Notes under the pieces: generated by a model | Told to the model about the DNA's origin: nothing | Database searches by the model: none | The model's input: only the letters and a program-made list of their open reading frames with translations | From: CAZOHN01 sp964579325 | GTDB lineage: Bacteria; Pseudomonadota; Alphaproteobacteria; Rhodobacterales; Rhodobacteraceae | NCBI GenBank assembly: GCA_964579325.1 | Contig: CAZOHN010000070.1 | Coordinates: 1-15,395 of the forward strand | Direction of reading: 5' to 3' | DNA length: 15,395 nucleotides | In this document: positions 6,552 through 13,973 of the stretch, one piece after another | How the letters are laid out: every line of letters starts with the position of its first letter | How positions within the stretch are numbered: position 1 is the stretch's first letter | Position numbers and translations under genes: made by a program

Positions 6552-8169
6552 GGTCGGCGAGGATCATGTCTGCCCCTTTCTCCGCCACCATGATGGTGGG
6601 AGCATTTGTGTTGCCCGAGGTGACCGCCGGAAACACTGACGCATCGATCACCCGCAGGCCTGCCAGCCCGTGAACCTTCAGCCGCGCATCCACGACGCTG
6701 TCGCGGTCGCTTGTGCCCATGCGGCAGGTGCTGACCGGATGGTAAACCGTCCCCGCCCGCGCCCGTATGTCGGAGATCATCTCGTCATCGCTTTCGACCT
6801 GCGGCCCCGGACGGATCTCTTCGGCAAGGACTTCTGCGAAGGCAAGCGCTGCGGCCAGCCTGCGCATGAAACGCGCGCCTTCGAGCTGTTCGGCGATATC
6901 GTGGTTGGTGGAGAGGTAATTGGGATGGATCGCGGGCGCGGAGAAGGGATCGGCGGACCGCAGTTCCAGATGCCCCCGGCTGGACGGCCGTGTCGGCTGG
7001 GTGCCCATGATCACCCCCGAGAACGGATCGGGGCTCAGCAGTGGGCGCCTGCCGGGGGGTGTCCTGGTGTAGCTGACGGGCGAGAAATAGAGCTGCATGT
7101 TGGGCCGCGGAAGATCCGGCCTGGTCTTGAAGAACCCGCCCGCCTGATTGACGCCCAGCGACAGCGGGCCACGGCGCCTGAGAAGATAGGTGATCCCGTG
7201 CCGCAGCTTGCCGAGCAGCGGGCGCAGCTCGTCGTTGAGCGTGGGCACTCGGGCCTTGTAGGTGTGGTCGATGCACAGGTGATCCTGAAGATGCCGGCCC
7301 ACGTTCGGCTGCGCATGCACGACCTCGATGCCGTGGCGCTTGAGGACATCGAGCGGGCCTACGCCCGACAGCATGAGAAGCTGGGGCGAGTTCACCGACC
7401 CGGCGGACACGATCACCTCGCGGCCTGCGAAAGCCTGCTCGGTCCTGCCGCGGCGGCGGTACTCAACGCCGGTCGCGCGCTGCCCGTCGAACAGGAGGCG
7501 CGTGGCGTGGGCGTTGGACAGCACGGTCAGGTTCGGGCGTTTCCGCGCCGGATGCAGATAGGCCCGCGCCGCCGACATGCGCAGGCCGCCCTTGGCCGTG
7601 TTCTGATAGAACCCGACACCCTCGTTCGTGGCGGCATTGAAATCGGGCGTGTAGGTCAGACCGCATTCCACCGCCGCGCGGAGAAAGTTCTGGCACGTCG
7701 GGTGCAGGTCTTGCGCCACGGTCGACACATGGAGCGGGCCGTCGCCTCCGCGCCATTCCGTGGCGCCCTGATCGCTCGTCTCGCTTTTCTTGAAGTAGGG
7801 CAGTACGTCGTTCCAGCCCCACCCGGGATTGCCCATGGCCTGCCAGTCGTCGAAGTCGCCGGGATGGCCGCGGATGTAGACCATCGCGTTGATCGAGGAC
7901 GACCCGCCGATGACCTTGCCGCGCGGCCAGTAGCTCACGCGGTTCATCGTGCCGGGGTCGGGCTGGGAATTGTACATCCAGTTGATGCGCCGGTCATAGA
8001 AGGACAGGCCGTAGCCGATCGGCATCTGTATCCTGAGGCGCATGTCATGGCCCCCGGCCTCGAGCAGCAGGACAGTGTGGCGTCCGTCCTGGGTAAGCCG
8101 GTTGGCCAGCACGCACCCGGCGGATCCTGCGCCAACAATCACGAAATCAAAGGTTCGCACCCGGGTCAC
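6538..8169 (-). CDS. GMC-family FAD-dependent dehydrogenase (choline dehydrogenase-like)
   Basis: This 543-residue glucose-methanol-choline oxidoreductase oxidises an alcohol group using FAD. The N-terminal FAD fold is VGAGSAG at residues 12-18 with the acidic LLLEAGG strand end. Signature 1 is WPRGKVIGGSSSINAMVYIR and signature 2 is SAGSVNSPQLLMLSGVG. The catalytic base is H477 in YHPVSTCRMG, with N520/N522 in SGNTNAPT as the partner position. It is thus complete and of normal length for BetA-like enzymes. The start is GTG 8169, five bases after the permease stop; a second GTG three codons in is possible, and neither has an ideal ribosome binding site. BetA itself makes betaine aldehyde from choline, but no betaine aldehyde dehydrogenase gene is nearby, so I do not call this betA. 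It likely oxidises a hydroxyl group of the transported compound. Confidence 0.9.
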   Translation of the reverse strand: MTRVRTFDFVIVGAGSAGCVLANRLTQDGRHTVLLLEAGGHDMRLRIQMPIGYGLSFYDRRINWMYNSQPDPGTMNRVSYWPRGKVIGGSSSINAMVYIRGHPGDFDDWQAMGNPGWGWNDVLPYFKKSETSDQGATEWRGGDGPLHVSTVAQDLHPTCQNFLRAAVECGLTYTPDFNAATNEGVGFYQNTAKGGLRMSAARAYLHPARKRPNLTVLSNAHATRLLFDGQRATGVEYRRRGRTEQAFAGREVIVSAGSVNSPQLLMLSGVGPLDVLKRHGIEVVHAQPNVGRHLQDHLCIDHTYKARVPTLNDELRPLLGKLRHGITYLLRRRGPLSLGVNQAGGFFKTRPDLPRPNMQLYFSPVSYTRTPPGRRPLLSPDPFSGVIMGTQPTRPSSRGHLELRSADPFSAPAIHPNYLSTNHDIAEQLEGARFMRRLAAALAFAEVLAEEIRPGPQVESDDEMISDIRARAGTVYHPVSTCRMGTSDRDSVVDARLKVHGLAGLRVIDASVFPAVTSGNTNAPTIMVAEKGADMILADHAGA

Positions 8170-8174
8170 CCGCT

Positions 8175-9026
8175 TCAGGTTGGACGTTTTTCGCGCTGGA
8201 CCACAACCGACACGAGGGCAAGCAAGGCGGAGCCGACCATCAGGAAGAATGAAACCGCATTGAGCACGGGAGTCGAGCCCACCTTGACCATGCGGTCGTA
8301 CATGGTGATCGTCAGCGGCGCCTCGGAGCCGACAAGGAAGAGGGTCGTGTTGAAATTCTCGAACGAGACAAGGAACGCCACGATGCCTGCCGCCGCCATG
8401 GCCGGGAAAAGGAACGGCAAGGTGATCGTGCGCAGGACGCGCGCACGGCTGGCGCCGAGGTTGTAGGCCGCCTCTTCGAGGGATTCGTCGAACTTCTTCA
8501 GCCGCGCGATGATCACGAGCGAGGTGATCGTGGTAATGAAGGAAAACTGTCCCAGCACCACCAGAACGATCCCAGGGCGCAGGAAACGGAGATCGAGCGA
8601 CAACAGCGCGTCCGCGCCGTTGGCGATCGTGCTGGCGACGAGCAGGATCGAGATGCCGAGGACTACGCCGGGAATGACCAGCGGCACCACCATCATGATG
8701 TAGAGGAAATCCTTCGCGGGAAACCTGTAGCGGACGAAGAGGAACGCGTTGCAGGTGCCCACGAAGACCGAAAGCAGCGACACGCTGCCGGCAATGACGA
8801 AGGAGTAGTAGAGCCCGCGCATCAACCTGCGGTCATGGAACATCCCCAGCTTCGGTTCCGCGTCGTTGAAGAACCAGTCCAGCGTCGCGCCGCGCCACGG
8901 CAGCGAGGGGAACAGCGAATCGTTGAAGGCGAACATGCCCGCGCCGACCAGCGGCGCCGCGAGGAATACGAAGAACGCCAGGACGTAGAGGCGGTAGCCG
9001 GTCAGGAACAGGAAGCTCGACTTCAC
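8175..9026 (-). CDS. ABC transporter permease, PotC-like (polyamine/opine/phosphonate type)
   Basis: This 283-residue inner-membrane protein has about six hydrophobic spans, beginning with YRLYVLAFFVFLAAPLVGAG. The ATPase-docking EAA loop is visible as EAAYNLGASRARVLRTITLP, followed by a late span. It forms a heterodimeric channel with the permease encoded immediately upstream. The frame is open far upstream (to 9581), but that part is out of phase with a better gene. The start chosen is GTG 9026, nine bases after a GGAG (9036-9039) and only five bases after the previous stop, which keeps the spacing usual for such permease pairs. An in-frame TTG at 9035 that overlaps the previous stop is the alternative. 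The gene ends five bases before the GMC dehydrogenase, consistent with one operon. Confidence 0.92.
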   Translation of the reverse strand: MKSSFLFLTGYRLYVLAFFVFLAAPLVGAGMFAFNDSLFPSLPWRGATLDWFFNDAEPKLGMFHDRRLMRGLYYSFVIAGSVSLLSVFVGTCNAFLFVRYRFPAKDFLYIMMVVPLVIPGVVLGISILLVASTIANGADALLSLDLRFLRPGIVLVVLGQFSFITTITSLVIIARLKKFDESLEEAAYNLGASRARVLRTITLPFLFPAMAAAGIVAFLVSFENFNTTLFLVGSEAPLTITMYDRMVKVGSTPVLNAVSFFLMVGSALLALVSVVVQREKRPT

Positions 9027-9031
9027 CGCCG

Positions 9032-9898
9032 TCAACTCCGCGCCACTGTGGTGTTGAGCGTCTGGCCGGTGAGCTTCAGGCCGACCCAGATCACCAGCGA
9101 GGTAAAGGCCAGCAGCACGAAACCGAAGGCCGCGCCCGCCTCCCAGTTGTAGCGGGTGATGAACTGGTCGTAGATCTGTTCGGTGAACCAGCTCGAGTTC
9201 TTGCCGCCGAGCAGGATCGGCGTCAGGTAGCTGCCCGCGCTCAGCATGAAGACGACGATGCAGCCCGAGACGATGCCGGGCATGGCGTAGGGGATGATGA
9301 TCCGGCGCAGCACCGTCGGTCCGTTGCCGCCAAGGTTGTAGCCCGCCTCGATCATCGCGTTGTCCATGCCGTCGAGCGTGGAGACAAGCGGCACGATCAT
9401 GAACAGGATCACGGTATAGAACAGTCCCATGATCACCGTGGCGTCGGTGTAGAGAAACTCGATCGGGGCGCTGATCAGGCCGACACTTTGCAGGGTGGTC
9501 GAAATGACGCCGGTTTCGCGCAGGAGCAGGATCCAGCCGAAGGCACGTATGAGGTCGCTGACCCAGAGCGGAATGAGGCACATCAGGAACAGCGCGCCCC
9601 GCGAACGCCGTCCGGCGATCTTGGCGATGTAGTAAGCGATGGGAAACCCCAACACGAGCGCCAGGAAGGTCACCAGGAGCGACATGGACCCGGTGCGCAG
9701 CAGGGTGTTCCAGTAGATCGGCTCGCTGAAGAAATTCACATAGTTCGCAAAGCCGAACTCATAGACGCGGGGCGCGACCTTCTCGCGGAGCGAGATTTGG
9801 AGCATGCCCATGTGCGGCAGGATGATGAGCAGCGTGATCCACAGGGCGAAGGGCGCGAAAAGCAGCAGGAGTGAAAGGCGCCGCACATCTTTTTGCAT
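9032..9898 (-). CDS. ABC transporter permease, PotB-like
   Basis: This 288-residue inner-membrane protein starts with ATG 9898, 13 bases after the ATPase gene ends. The first span is LLLLFAPFALWITLLIILP after a short basic N-terminus (MQKDVRR). A long periplasmic loop follows, then five more hydrophobic segments. The EAA loop reads EAGYNLGGNGPTVLRRIIIP, in the cytoplasmic position that contacts the ATPase. Permeases of this kind serve importers of polyamines, spermidine-like amines, opines and related compounds. Length and topology match PotB/PotH proteins. It pairs with the following PotC-like gene; together with the ATPase and the binding protein, the importer has all four parts. Confidence 0.93.
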   Translation of the reverse strand: MQKDVRRLSLLLLFAPFALWITLLIILPHMGMLQISLREKVAPRVYEFGFANYVNFFSEPIYWNTLLRTGSMSLLVTFLALVLGFPIAYYIAKIAGRRSRGALFLMCLIPLWVSDLIRAFGWILLLRETGVISTTLQSVGLISAPIEFLYTDATVIMGLFYTVILFMIVPLVSTLDGMDNAMIEAGYNLGGNGPTVLRRIIIPYAMPGIVSGCIVVFMLSAGSYLTPILLGGKNSSWFTEQIYDQFITRYNWEAGAAFGFVLLAFTSLVIWVGLKLTGQTLNTTVARS

Positions 9899-9911
9899 CT
9901 TCAGGCCGCCC

Positions 9912-11024
9912 TCAATCCTTGAAGCTCATGGTCTGGGCGACTGGCCATGACAGCGTGACCTCGTCCTTCGGCTTAAGGTCCCCGGTGCCTCCGGTCAGCA
10001 CGACGTCGGCCTCGATCAGTTCGCCCGCTCGATCCCGGACCAGCACCCGGCTGTTGGCGCCGTTGAACAGGATGCTGTCGACCGTTCCCGCGATCATGTT
10101 GTGGCTGACCTCGGGCGGGGGGGCCTCGCCGGCGGACCGCCGGGGCGTGATGAACTCGGGGCGCACGTAGGCGCTCACGATATCGCCGACCTGCGGCACG
10201 CCGGTTCCCCGGACGGTTCCCCGCACGAGAAGCCCGCCCTCGGTCGCGACCTCGACCTCGCCGCTCTCGATGCGCGTGACCCGACCCGCCCAGCGGTTCG
10301 TGTGCCCCACGAAGCCCGCGACGAAGGCGGCGACCGGTGCGTGATACAACTCCTGCGGCGTGCCGATCTGGACGAACTTGCCCGCGTTCATGATTGCCAC
10401 GTGGTCCGACATCACGAGTGCTTCGGACTGGTCGTGGGTGATGTAGACGAAGGTGGTGTCGAACTGGTGCTGCAGGAGCTTCAGCTCGATCTTCATGGCT
10501 TCGCGCAGCTTCAGGTCCAGCGCGCCCAGCGGCTCGTCGAGCAGCAGGACATCGGGATCGAGCACCATGCAGCGCGCGATGGCGATGCGCTGCTTCTGAC
10601 CGCCCGAAAGCTGGCTGATCTCGCGCTGGGCGACGTCCGGCAGGGAGATGCGTTCGAGAACCTGATGCACCTTGGTGCGGATGACATCCTTCGACGCCCC
10701 GGCGCAGCGCAGGCCATAGGCGATGTTGTCGTAGACGTTCATCATCGGAAACAGGGCAAGATGCTGGAATACCATCTTGACGTTGCGGCGGTTCGGCGGC
10801 GTGCCGATGACGGACTTGCCCTTGATCCTGATGTCGCCCGAGCTTGGCTGTTCGAACCCGGCGATCATCCGCATCAGCGTTGTCTTGCCGCACCCCGACG
10901 GCCCGAGGATGGAAAAGAACGACCCCTTGGGAATGACGAAGGAAACGTTGTCCACCGCCCGCACCGAACCGAAACGCTTGGACACCTGGTGGCATTCCAG
11001 ATCGTGTTCGGCGGCTGACTGCAT
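9912..11024 (-). CDS. ABC transporter ATP-binding protein, PotA-like
   Basis: This 370-residue cytoplasmic ATPase drives the importer. All nucleotide-binding elements are in place: Walker A GPSGCGKTT at 41-49, the Q-loop glutamine in MVFQHLALFP (about residue 87), signature LSGGQ at 139-143, Walker B LLLDE at 160-164, and the switch histidine H197 in ITHDQSEAL. Residues from about 240 onward form the TOBE-type regulatory domain of the PotA/CUT1 class (FVGHTNRW, YVRPEFI). The start ATG 11024 follows AGGACA at good distance. It lies 97 bases after the binding-protein stop, the only sizeable gap in the operon; that gap holds the hairpin at 11058-11090. Confidence 0.95.
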   Translation of the reverse strand: MQSAAEHDLECHQVSKRFGSVRAVDNVSFVIPKGSFFSILGPSGCGKTTLMRMIAGFEQPSSGDIRIKGKSVIGTPPNRRNVKMVFQHLALFPMMNVYDNIAYGLRCAGASKDVIRTKVHQVLERISLPDVAQREISQLSGGQKQRIAIARCMVLDPDVLLLDEPLGALDLKLREAMKIELKLLQHQFDTTFVYITHDQSEALVMSDHVAIMNAGKFVQIGTPQELYHAPVAAFVAGFVGHTNRWAGRVTRIESGEVEVATEGGLLVRGTVRGTGVPQVGDIVSAYVRPEFITPRRSAGEAPPPEVSHNMIAGTVDSILFNGANSRVLVRDRAGELIEADVVLTGGTGDLKPKDEVTLSWPVAQTMSFKD

Positions 11025-11057
11025 CGAGTGTCCTGTGCGGGGATAAGCGGAAAATGA

Positions 11058-11090
11058 GGCTGCCGCGCAAGTCTTCGGTGCGCAGCAGCC
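11058..11090 (-). promoter_or_regulatory. Intercistronic hairpin between the binding-protein gene and the ATPase gene
   Basis: The arms GGCTGCCGCGC (11058-11068) and GCGCAGCAGCC (11080-11090) are complementary over 11 positions with one mismatch that becomes a G-U pair in the leftward transcript, around an 11-base loop. On the minus strand it is followed by TCATTTTCC, too short a T-stretch for a strong terminator. Stem-loops at this position in transporter operons are known to stabilise the upstream mRNA or cause partial termination, giving more binding protein than membrane parts. That role is inferred here. Confidence 0.6.
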
Positions 11091-11121
11091 CTGGTCGGAG
11101 GCAGGTTGCCTTGGCCCGCGC

Positions 11122-12198
11122 CTATTCGGCGCCGGTGGCGGCCTTGATCCTTTCGAGCGCCTTGCCTTCCATGTCTTCGACGCCCGGCGGGATGTTGGCG
11201 AAGAACTTCAGGTTGGCGATGTCCTCGGCGCTGAACGCTGCGCTGACGGCCGCCCGCTTGTCGGCGGGCAACAGTTCGAGCCCCCCCTCGACCGCCGCGA
11301 TCGCGCCGGTGCTGGCCGACATGATCGTGACGTTCTCAGGTTCGAGAACGAAGTTGATCCACTTGTAGGCAGCGTCATCGGCTTCACCTCCGCGCGGCAG
11401 CGCGAACGTGTCGATCCACGCAAGCGCGCCGGTTTGCGGCGGGACGAACACGATGTTCGGGTTCTCGCCGTAGAGTTTGTAGGCGGTCGAGTCCCAGGTT
11501 TCCGACGCGACGATCTCGCCCGAGAGCATCATGGCCGAAAGGTCGTCTCCGCCCTTCCAGTAAGCCTTGAGATTGTCCTTGCACGCGATCAGCCTCTCCT
11601 CGACCTTGTCGAGGATGGTCTGGTACTTCGCAAGGTCGGCATAGGCCGCGAACGGGTCTTCGCCCATGTCGAAGGCCATGCCCAGAAGGATCGTGCGCCG
11701 AAGCCGCATCGAGGTCCGTCCGGCGTACTGCGGATCGCACAGATCGCCCCAGGCGGAGATGCTAGGTGCCTGCTCCAGGTTGGTCATCAGGCCCGAGGTG
11801 CCCCACTGGTGCGGCACCGCATAGACTTCTCCGTCGATGGTCGTGTTGGCCTTCACGCCGTCCAGCAGCGTCGCCTCCATCGCCGCGGTATTGATCTGCG
11901 ACAGGTCCATCGGCTTGTAGATGTTGAATTCCTGCTGCGCCGCATAGATGCGGTCGTGGCTCGGCTGCGCTAGGTCGAAGCCCGAGCCGCCGGTCGCGCG
12001 CAGTTTCGCGACCATTTCCTCATTGTTGGAGAAAGTCACCTCGACGGTGATGTCGGGATACCTCTCCTCGAACTTCCTCACCAGTTCTTCGGGGGCATAG
12101 GAGCCCCAGGTCAGTAGACGCAGGGTTTCCGCCTGCACCGGCGCCGTCGTCATGACAGACGCGGCCATAAGCCCCGCTATTGCAAGACGCTTTTTCAT
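11122..12198 (-). CDS. Periplasmic substrate-binding protein of the PotD/PotF class
   Basis: This 358-residue secreted protein captures the substrate for the ABC importer. A signal peptide is clear: basic MKKR, a hydrophobic stretch to about residue 18, and a likely cut after VQA at residue 23. The mature part opens with ETLRLLTWGSYAPEELV, the first strand typical of spermidine/putrescine-binding proteins, then FDLAQPSHDRI and VPHQWGTSGLMTN hinge segments. LAWIDTFALPRG keeps the W-x-D pair that in PotD contacts an amine, and SETWDSTAYKL keeps another Trp. The acidic LLTDD-type segment of PotD is replaced by Arg-rich SMRLRRT, so the ligand need not be a plain polyamine. ATG 12198 is preceded by GGGAG with six bases spacing. 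It is first in the operon, with a regulatory site upstream. Confidence 0.9.
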   Translation of the reverse strand: MKKRLAIAGLMAASVMTTAPVQAETLRLLTWGSYAPEELVRKFEERYPDITVEVTFSNNEEMVAKLRATGGSGFDLAQPSHDRIYAAQQEFNIYKPMDLSQINTAAMEATLLDGVKANTTIDGEVYAVPHQWGTSGLMTNLEQAPSISAWGDLCDPQYAGRTSMRLRRTILLGMAFDMGEDPFAAYADLAKYQTILDKVEERLIACKDNLKAYWKGGDDLSAMMLSGEIVASETWDSTAYKLYGENPNIVFVPPQTGALAWIDTFALPRGGEADDAAYKWINFVLEPENVTIMSASTGAIAAVEGGLELLPADKRAAVSAAFSAEDIANLKFFANIPPGVEDMEGKALERIKAATGAE

Positions 12199-12222
12199 GT
12201 CGTGCTCCCTGTGAACCTTTGA

Positions 12223-12228
12223 ATTATC
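12223..12228 (-). promoter_or_regulatory. Possible -10 element of the transport operon
   Basis: On the minus strand GATAAT lies 24 bases before the start of the binding-protein gene and matches the sigma-70 -10 consensus in five of six positions. No good -35 box is found 17 bases upstream, as expected for a promoter that needs an activator; the 24-bp candidate operator lies about 50 bases further up. This is a weak call based on one hexamer. Confidence 0.28.
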
Positions 12229-12277
12229 TGTGCATTCTTGATTTTTGCCGCACGGATGAAAAGCACAATAGCCTCAC

Positions 12278-12301
12278 ATTGGACTGCATCGCATATCCAT
12301 T
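12278..12301. promoter_or_regulatory. Candidate MocR operator upstream of the transport operon
   Basis: The site reads ATTGGA-N12-TCCATT, a near-palindrome, 80-103 bases upstream of the binding-protein ATG. It matches the site in the mocR/enolase-superfamily divergent region at 17 of 24 positions, with the same 12-base spacing and some shared inner bases. A GntR/MocR dimer would fit such spacing of about two helical turns. The position upstream of the promoter suits activation. Confidence 0.5.
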
Positions 12302-12330
12302 ATGGAAATTGTTTCATACCAATTTTCCAT
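12302..12330. repeat. Imperfect inverted repeat next to the candidate operator
   Basis: ATGGAAATTG (12302-12311) and CAATTTTCCAT (12320-12330) are complementary apart from one extra base, eight bases apart. It adjoins the candidate operator directly and could be a second regulator-binding site or part of an extended one. AT-rich promoter DNA makes chance possible. Confidence 0.3.
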
Positions 12331-12387
12331 GGCCGGCGCCCCGGAGGCAGGTTTGCGGTGTCGCCAGAGATGGCCGGGGTCTGACAG

Positions 12388-13860
12388 CTAGGCGAGAAGC
12401 TTCGCCATCACCTCCATCCCGTGCTTGATTTCGCTGGTGCTGGCGGTGCCGTAGCCGATGACGACACCTTTCTTGTCGATCGGCCTCAGGCAGTAGCGGC
12501 CGAGTCCCGACAGGGTGAGCCCGGCCTCCCCTGCCGCCTGGACGAACAGCTTCTCGTCCCGCGCGCGGTCCCGGAAGAACCCGACCGTGTGAAACCCCGC
12601 CGAGGAGCGCTCCACCTCCATGTGCGGTTCCAGCAACCCGACGTGGTTGTGAATGGTCTCATGCTGGCGCTTGTAGTGCTGGCGCATGGTCCTGATATGC
12701 GTCGCGAAGTGACCCTCGTCGATGAAGTCGGCAACGACAGCCTGCGGCCAGGTCGGCACACCGCTCAGAGCCGACGAGAAGATCGCCGAGATGGCATCCA
12801 CCATCCGGGCCGGCGCCACCAGAAAACCGAGGCGAAGCGACGGGAACAGCGTCTTGGAAAAGGTGCCGACGTAGATCACCTGCCCATGGGTATCGATGCT
12901 CTTCAGGGTCGGCAGCGGCTGGTGGCCAAAATAGAAATCTCCGTCATAGTCATCCTCGATGATGAAGGCATCGGCCCGGGCCGCGGCGTCCAGAAGTGCC
13001 AGGCGCCGGGACAGGCTGAGCACCTTGCCCAATGGCTGCTGATGGGACGGGGTCACAAAGGCCAGGCGGAAATCCGGGGCCCGTGCAAGTCCGTCATCGA
13101 CGACGATGCCCTCGTCGTCCACCTCCACCGGCACGAGGTCCGCGCCTTGCGAAATGAACGCGTTGCGCGCCCCGATGGCGCCGGGATTCTCGAACCAGAC
13201 CTTGTCGCCGCGATCGAGCAGCATGGCGCCGATCAGCGAGAAGGCATGCTGTGCGCCGCCGACGATGAAGATCTTGTCGGCGTCAACCTGGATGCCGCGG
13301 CTCGCGTTCAGATGGGTCGCGATCGCAGCTCTGAGGCGCGGCAAGCCGAACGGATCGCCGTAGCCCATGATGGCATCCCGATCCGATCTGAGATGGCGCG
13401 CCGACAGTCGCGCCCATTGCGCCATGGGAAAGTTGCCCAGTGCCGGTAGGGCGGTGACAAAGGCCTGCGACTTGTGCGGCAGGCGCCTGCGCTGGGCGAA
13501 CATCTTGCTCGCCCGCGCCGTCGATTCCGAAAGCCGCGGCTGGCGTTCCTGATCGCTGGCGGCGGGCTCGTTTTCGATCCGCGCGCGACCGGTCATGGTG
13601 GAGCTGACGAAGGTACCTGCACCGACCCGCGTCTCCAGCAGGCCCTCGGCGATCAGCCGGCTGACCGCTTCCAGTGCCGTGGTGCGCGAGATGCCCACTT
13701 CGCTGGACATCGTGCGGGTCGCGGGCAATCGCTCGCCGCCGGACAAGCCGCCTGACAGGATGAGGTCGCGAAGCCCCATGTAGAGCTGGACACTCAACCT
13801 GTGGTCCTGCGACCGGTCGATGCGGATCGAGGAGAGGATTGCGCCTGCCTTGGTCTTCAT
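12388..13860 (-). CDS. MocR-family transcriptional regulator (GntR DNA-binding domain plus PLP aminotransferase-like domain)
   Basis: This 490-residue regulator has the two-part MocR layout. Residues about 15-90 are a GntR winged helix (LSVQLYMGLRDLILSG, GERLPATRTMSSEVGISRTT, EGLLETRVGAGTFVS). Residues about 125-490 are a fold-type I aminotransferase domain with the PLP lysine K336 in GTFSKTLFPSLRLG and the cofactor-contacting EDDYDGDF and FVTPSHQQPLG. Family members such as GabR and TauR bind an amine or amino acid through PLP and activate catabolic genes, often repressing themselves. The intact lysine suggests the same here. The gene is transcribed toward the transport operon (190-base gap) and divergently from the enolase-superfamily gene, the standard position for a local regulator. 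ATG 13860 follows AGGACC. Its natural effector is unknown, but it should carry a primary amine or resemble one. Confidence 0.94.
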   Translation of the reverse strand: MKTKAGAILSSIRIDRSQDHRLSVQLYMGLRDLILSGGLSGGERLPATRTMSSEVGISRTTALEAVSRLIAEGLLETRVGAGTFVSSTMTGRARIENEPAASDQERQPRLSESTARASKMFAQRRRLPHKSQAFVTALPALGNFPMAQWARLSARHLRSDRDAIMGYGDPFGLPRLRAAIATHLNASRGIQVDADKIFIVGGAQHAFSLIGAMLLDRGDKVWFENPGAIGARNAFISQGADLVPVEVDDEGIVVDDGLARAPDFRLAFVTPSHQQPLGKVLSLSRRLALLDAAARADAFIIEDDYDGDFYFGHQPLPTLKSIDTHGQVIYVGTFSKTLFPSLRLGFLVAPARMVDAISAIFSSALSGVPTWPQAVVADFIDEGHFATHIRTMRQHYKRQHETIHNHVGLLEPHMEVERSSAGFHTVGFFRDRARDEKLFVQAAGEAGLTLSGLGRYCLRPIDKKGVVIGYGTASTSEIKHGMEVMAKLLA

Positions 13861-13893
13861 GCGTGGTCCTGACTAGGCAATCAGAAGTGGTCT

Positions 13894-13904
13894 GCAAATT
13901 TTGC
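13894..13904. promoter_or_regulatory. Short perfect palindrome in the divergent promoter region
   Basis: GCAAA-T-TTTGC is a perfect 5-1-5 palindrome four bases from the candidate MocR operator. It could be a second protein-binding site. A direct repeat of GTGGTC (13863-13868 and 13887-13892, 24 bases apart) lies beside it; MocR proteins often use direct repeats, so this is another possible operator part. Confidence 0.3.
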
Positions 13905-13907
13905 GAG

Positions 13908-13931
13908 ATTGGACCTTACCGAAAATCCAAT
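13908..13931. promoter_or_regulatory. Candidate MocR operator between mocR and the enolase-superfamily gene
   Basis: A perfect inverted repeat ATTGGA (13908-13913) / TCCAAT (13926-13931) with a 12-base spacer lies about halfway between the two divergent starts (48 bases from the mocR ATG, 43 from ATG 13974). Its match to the site at 12278-12301 is the main support. It could control both divergent genes at once. Confidence 0.55.
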
Positions 13932-13973
13932 CCACCCGCTACGTGTTCTGTGAGCTACATGGAACCGAGCAGA

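Noticed and set aside
5433..6593. 386-codon plus-strand frame, and a similar one at 6670-8466
   Set aside because: Both are antisense to the DAO and GMC oxidoreductase genes, which carry complete FAD motifs; their own translations resemble no protein family.
6538..8169. Calling the GMC gene betA (choline dehydrogenase)
   Set aside because: There is no betaine aldehyde dehydrogenase, BetI or choline transporter nearby, and GMC proteins are too alike to infer choline specificity from motifs.
9027..9581. Upstream extension of the PotC-like permease frame
   Set aside because: It overlaps the intact PotB-like gene in another frame and lacks membrane-like sequence; GTG 9026 with GGAG upstream is the better start.
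13839..13973. N-terminal extension of the enolase-superfamily frame into the mocR start
   Set aside because: It would overlap mocR and the operator; the family normally begins at the MKITDVETF segment.
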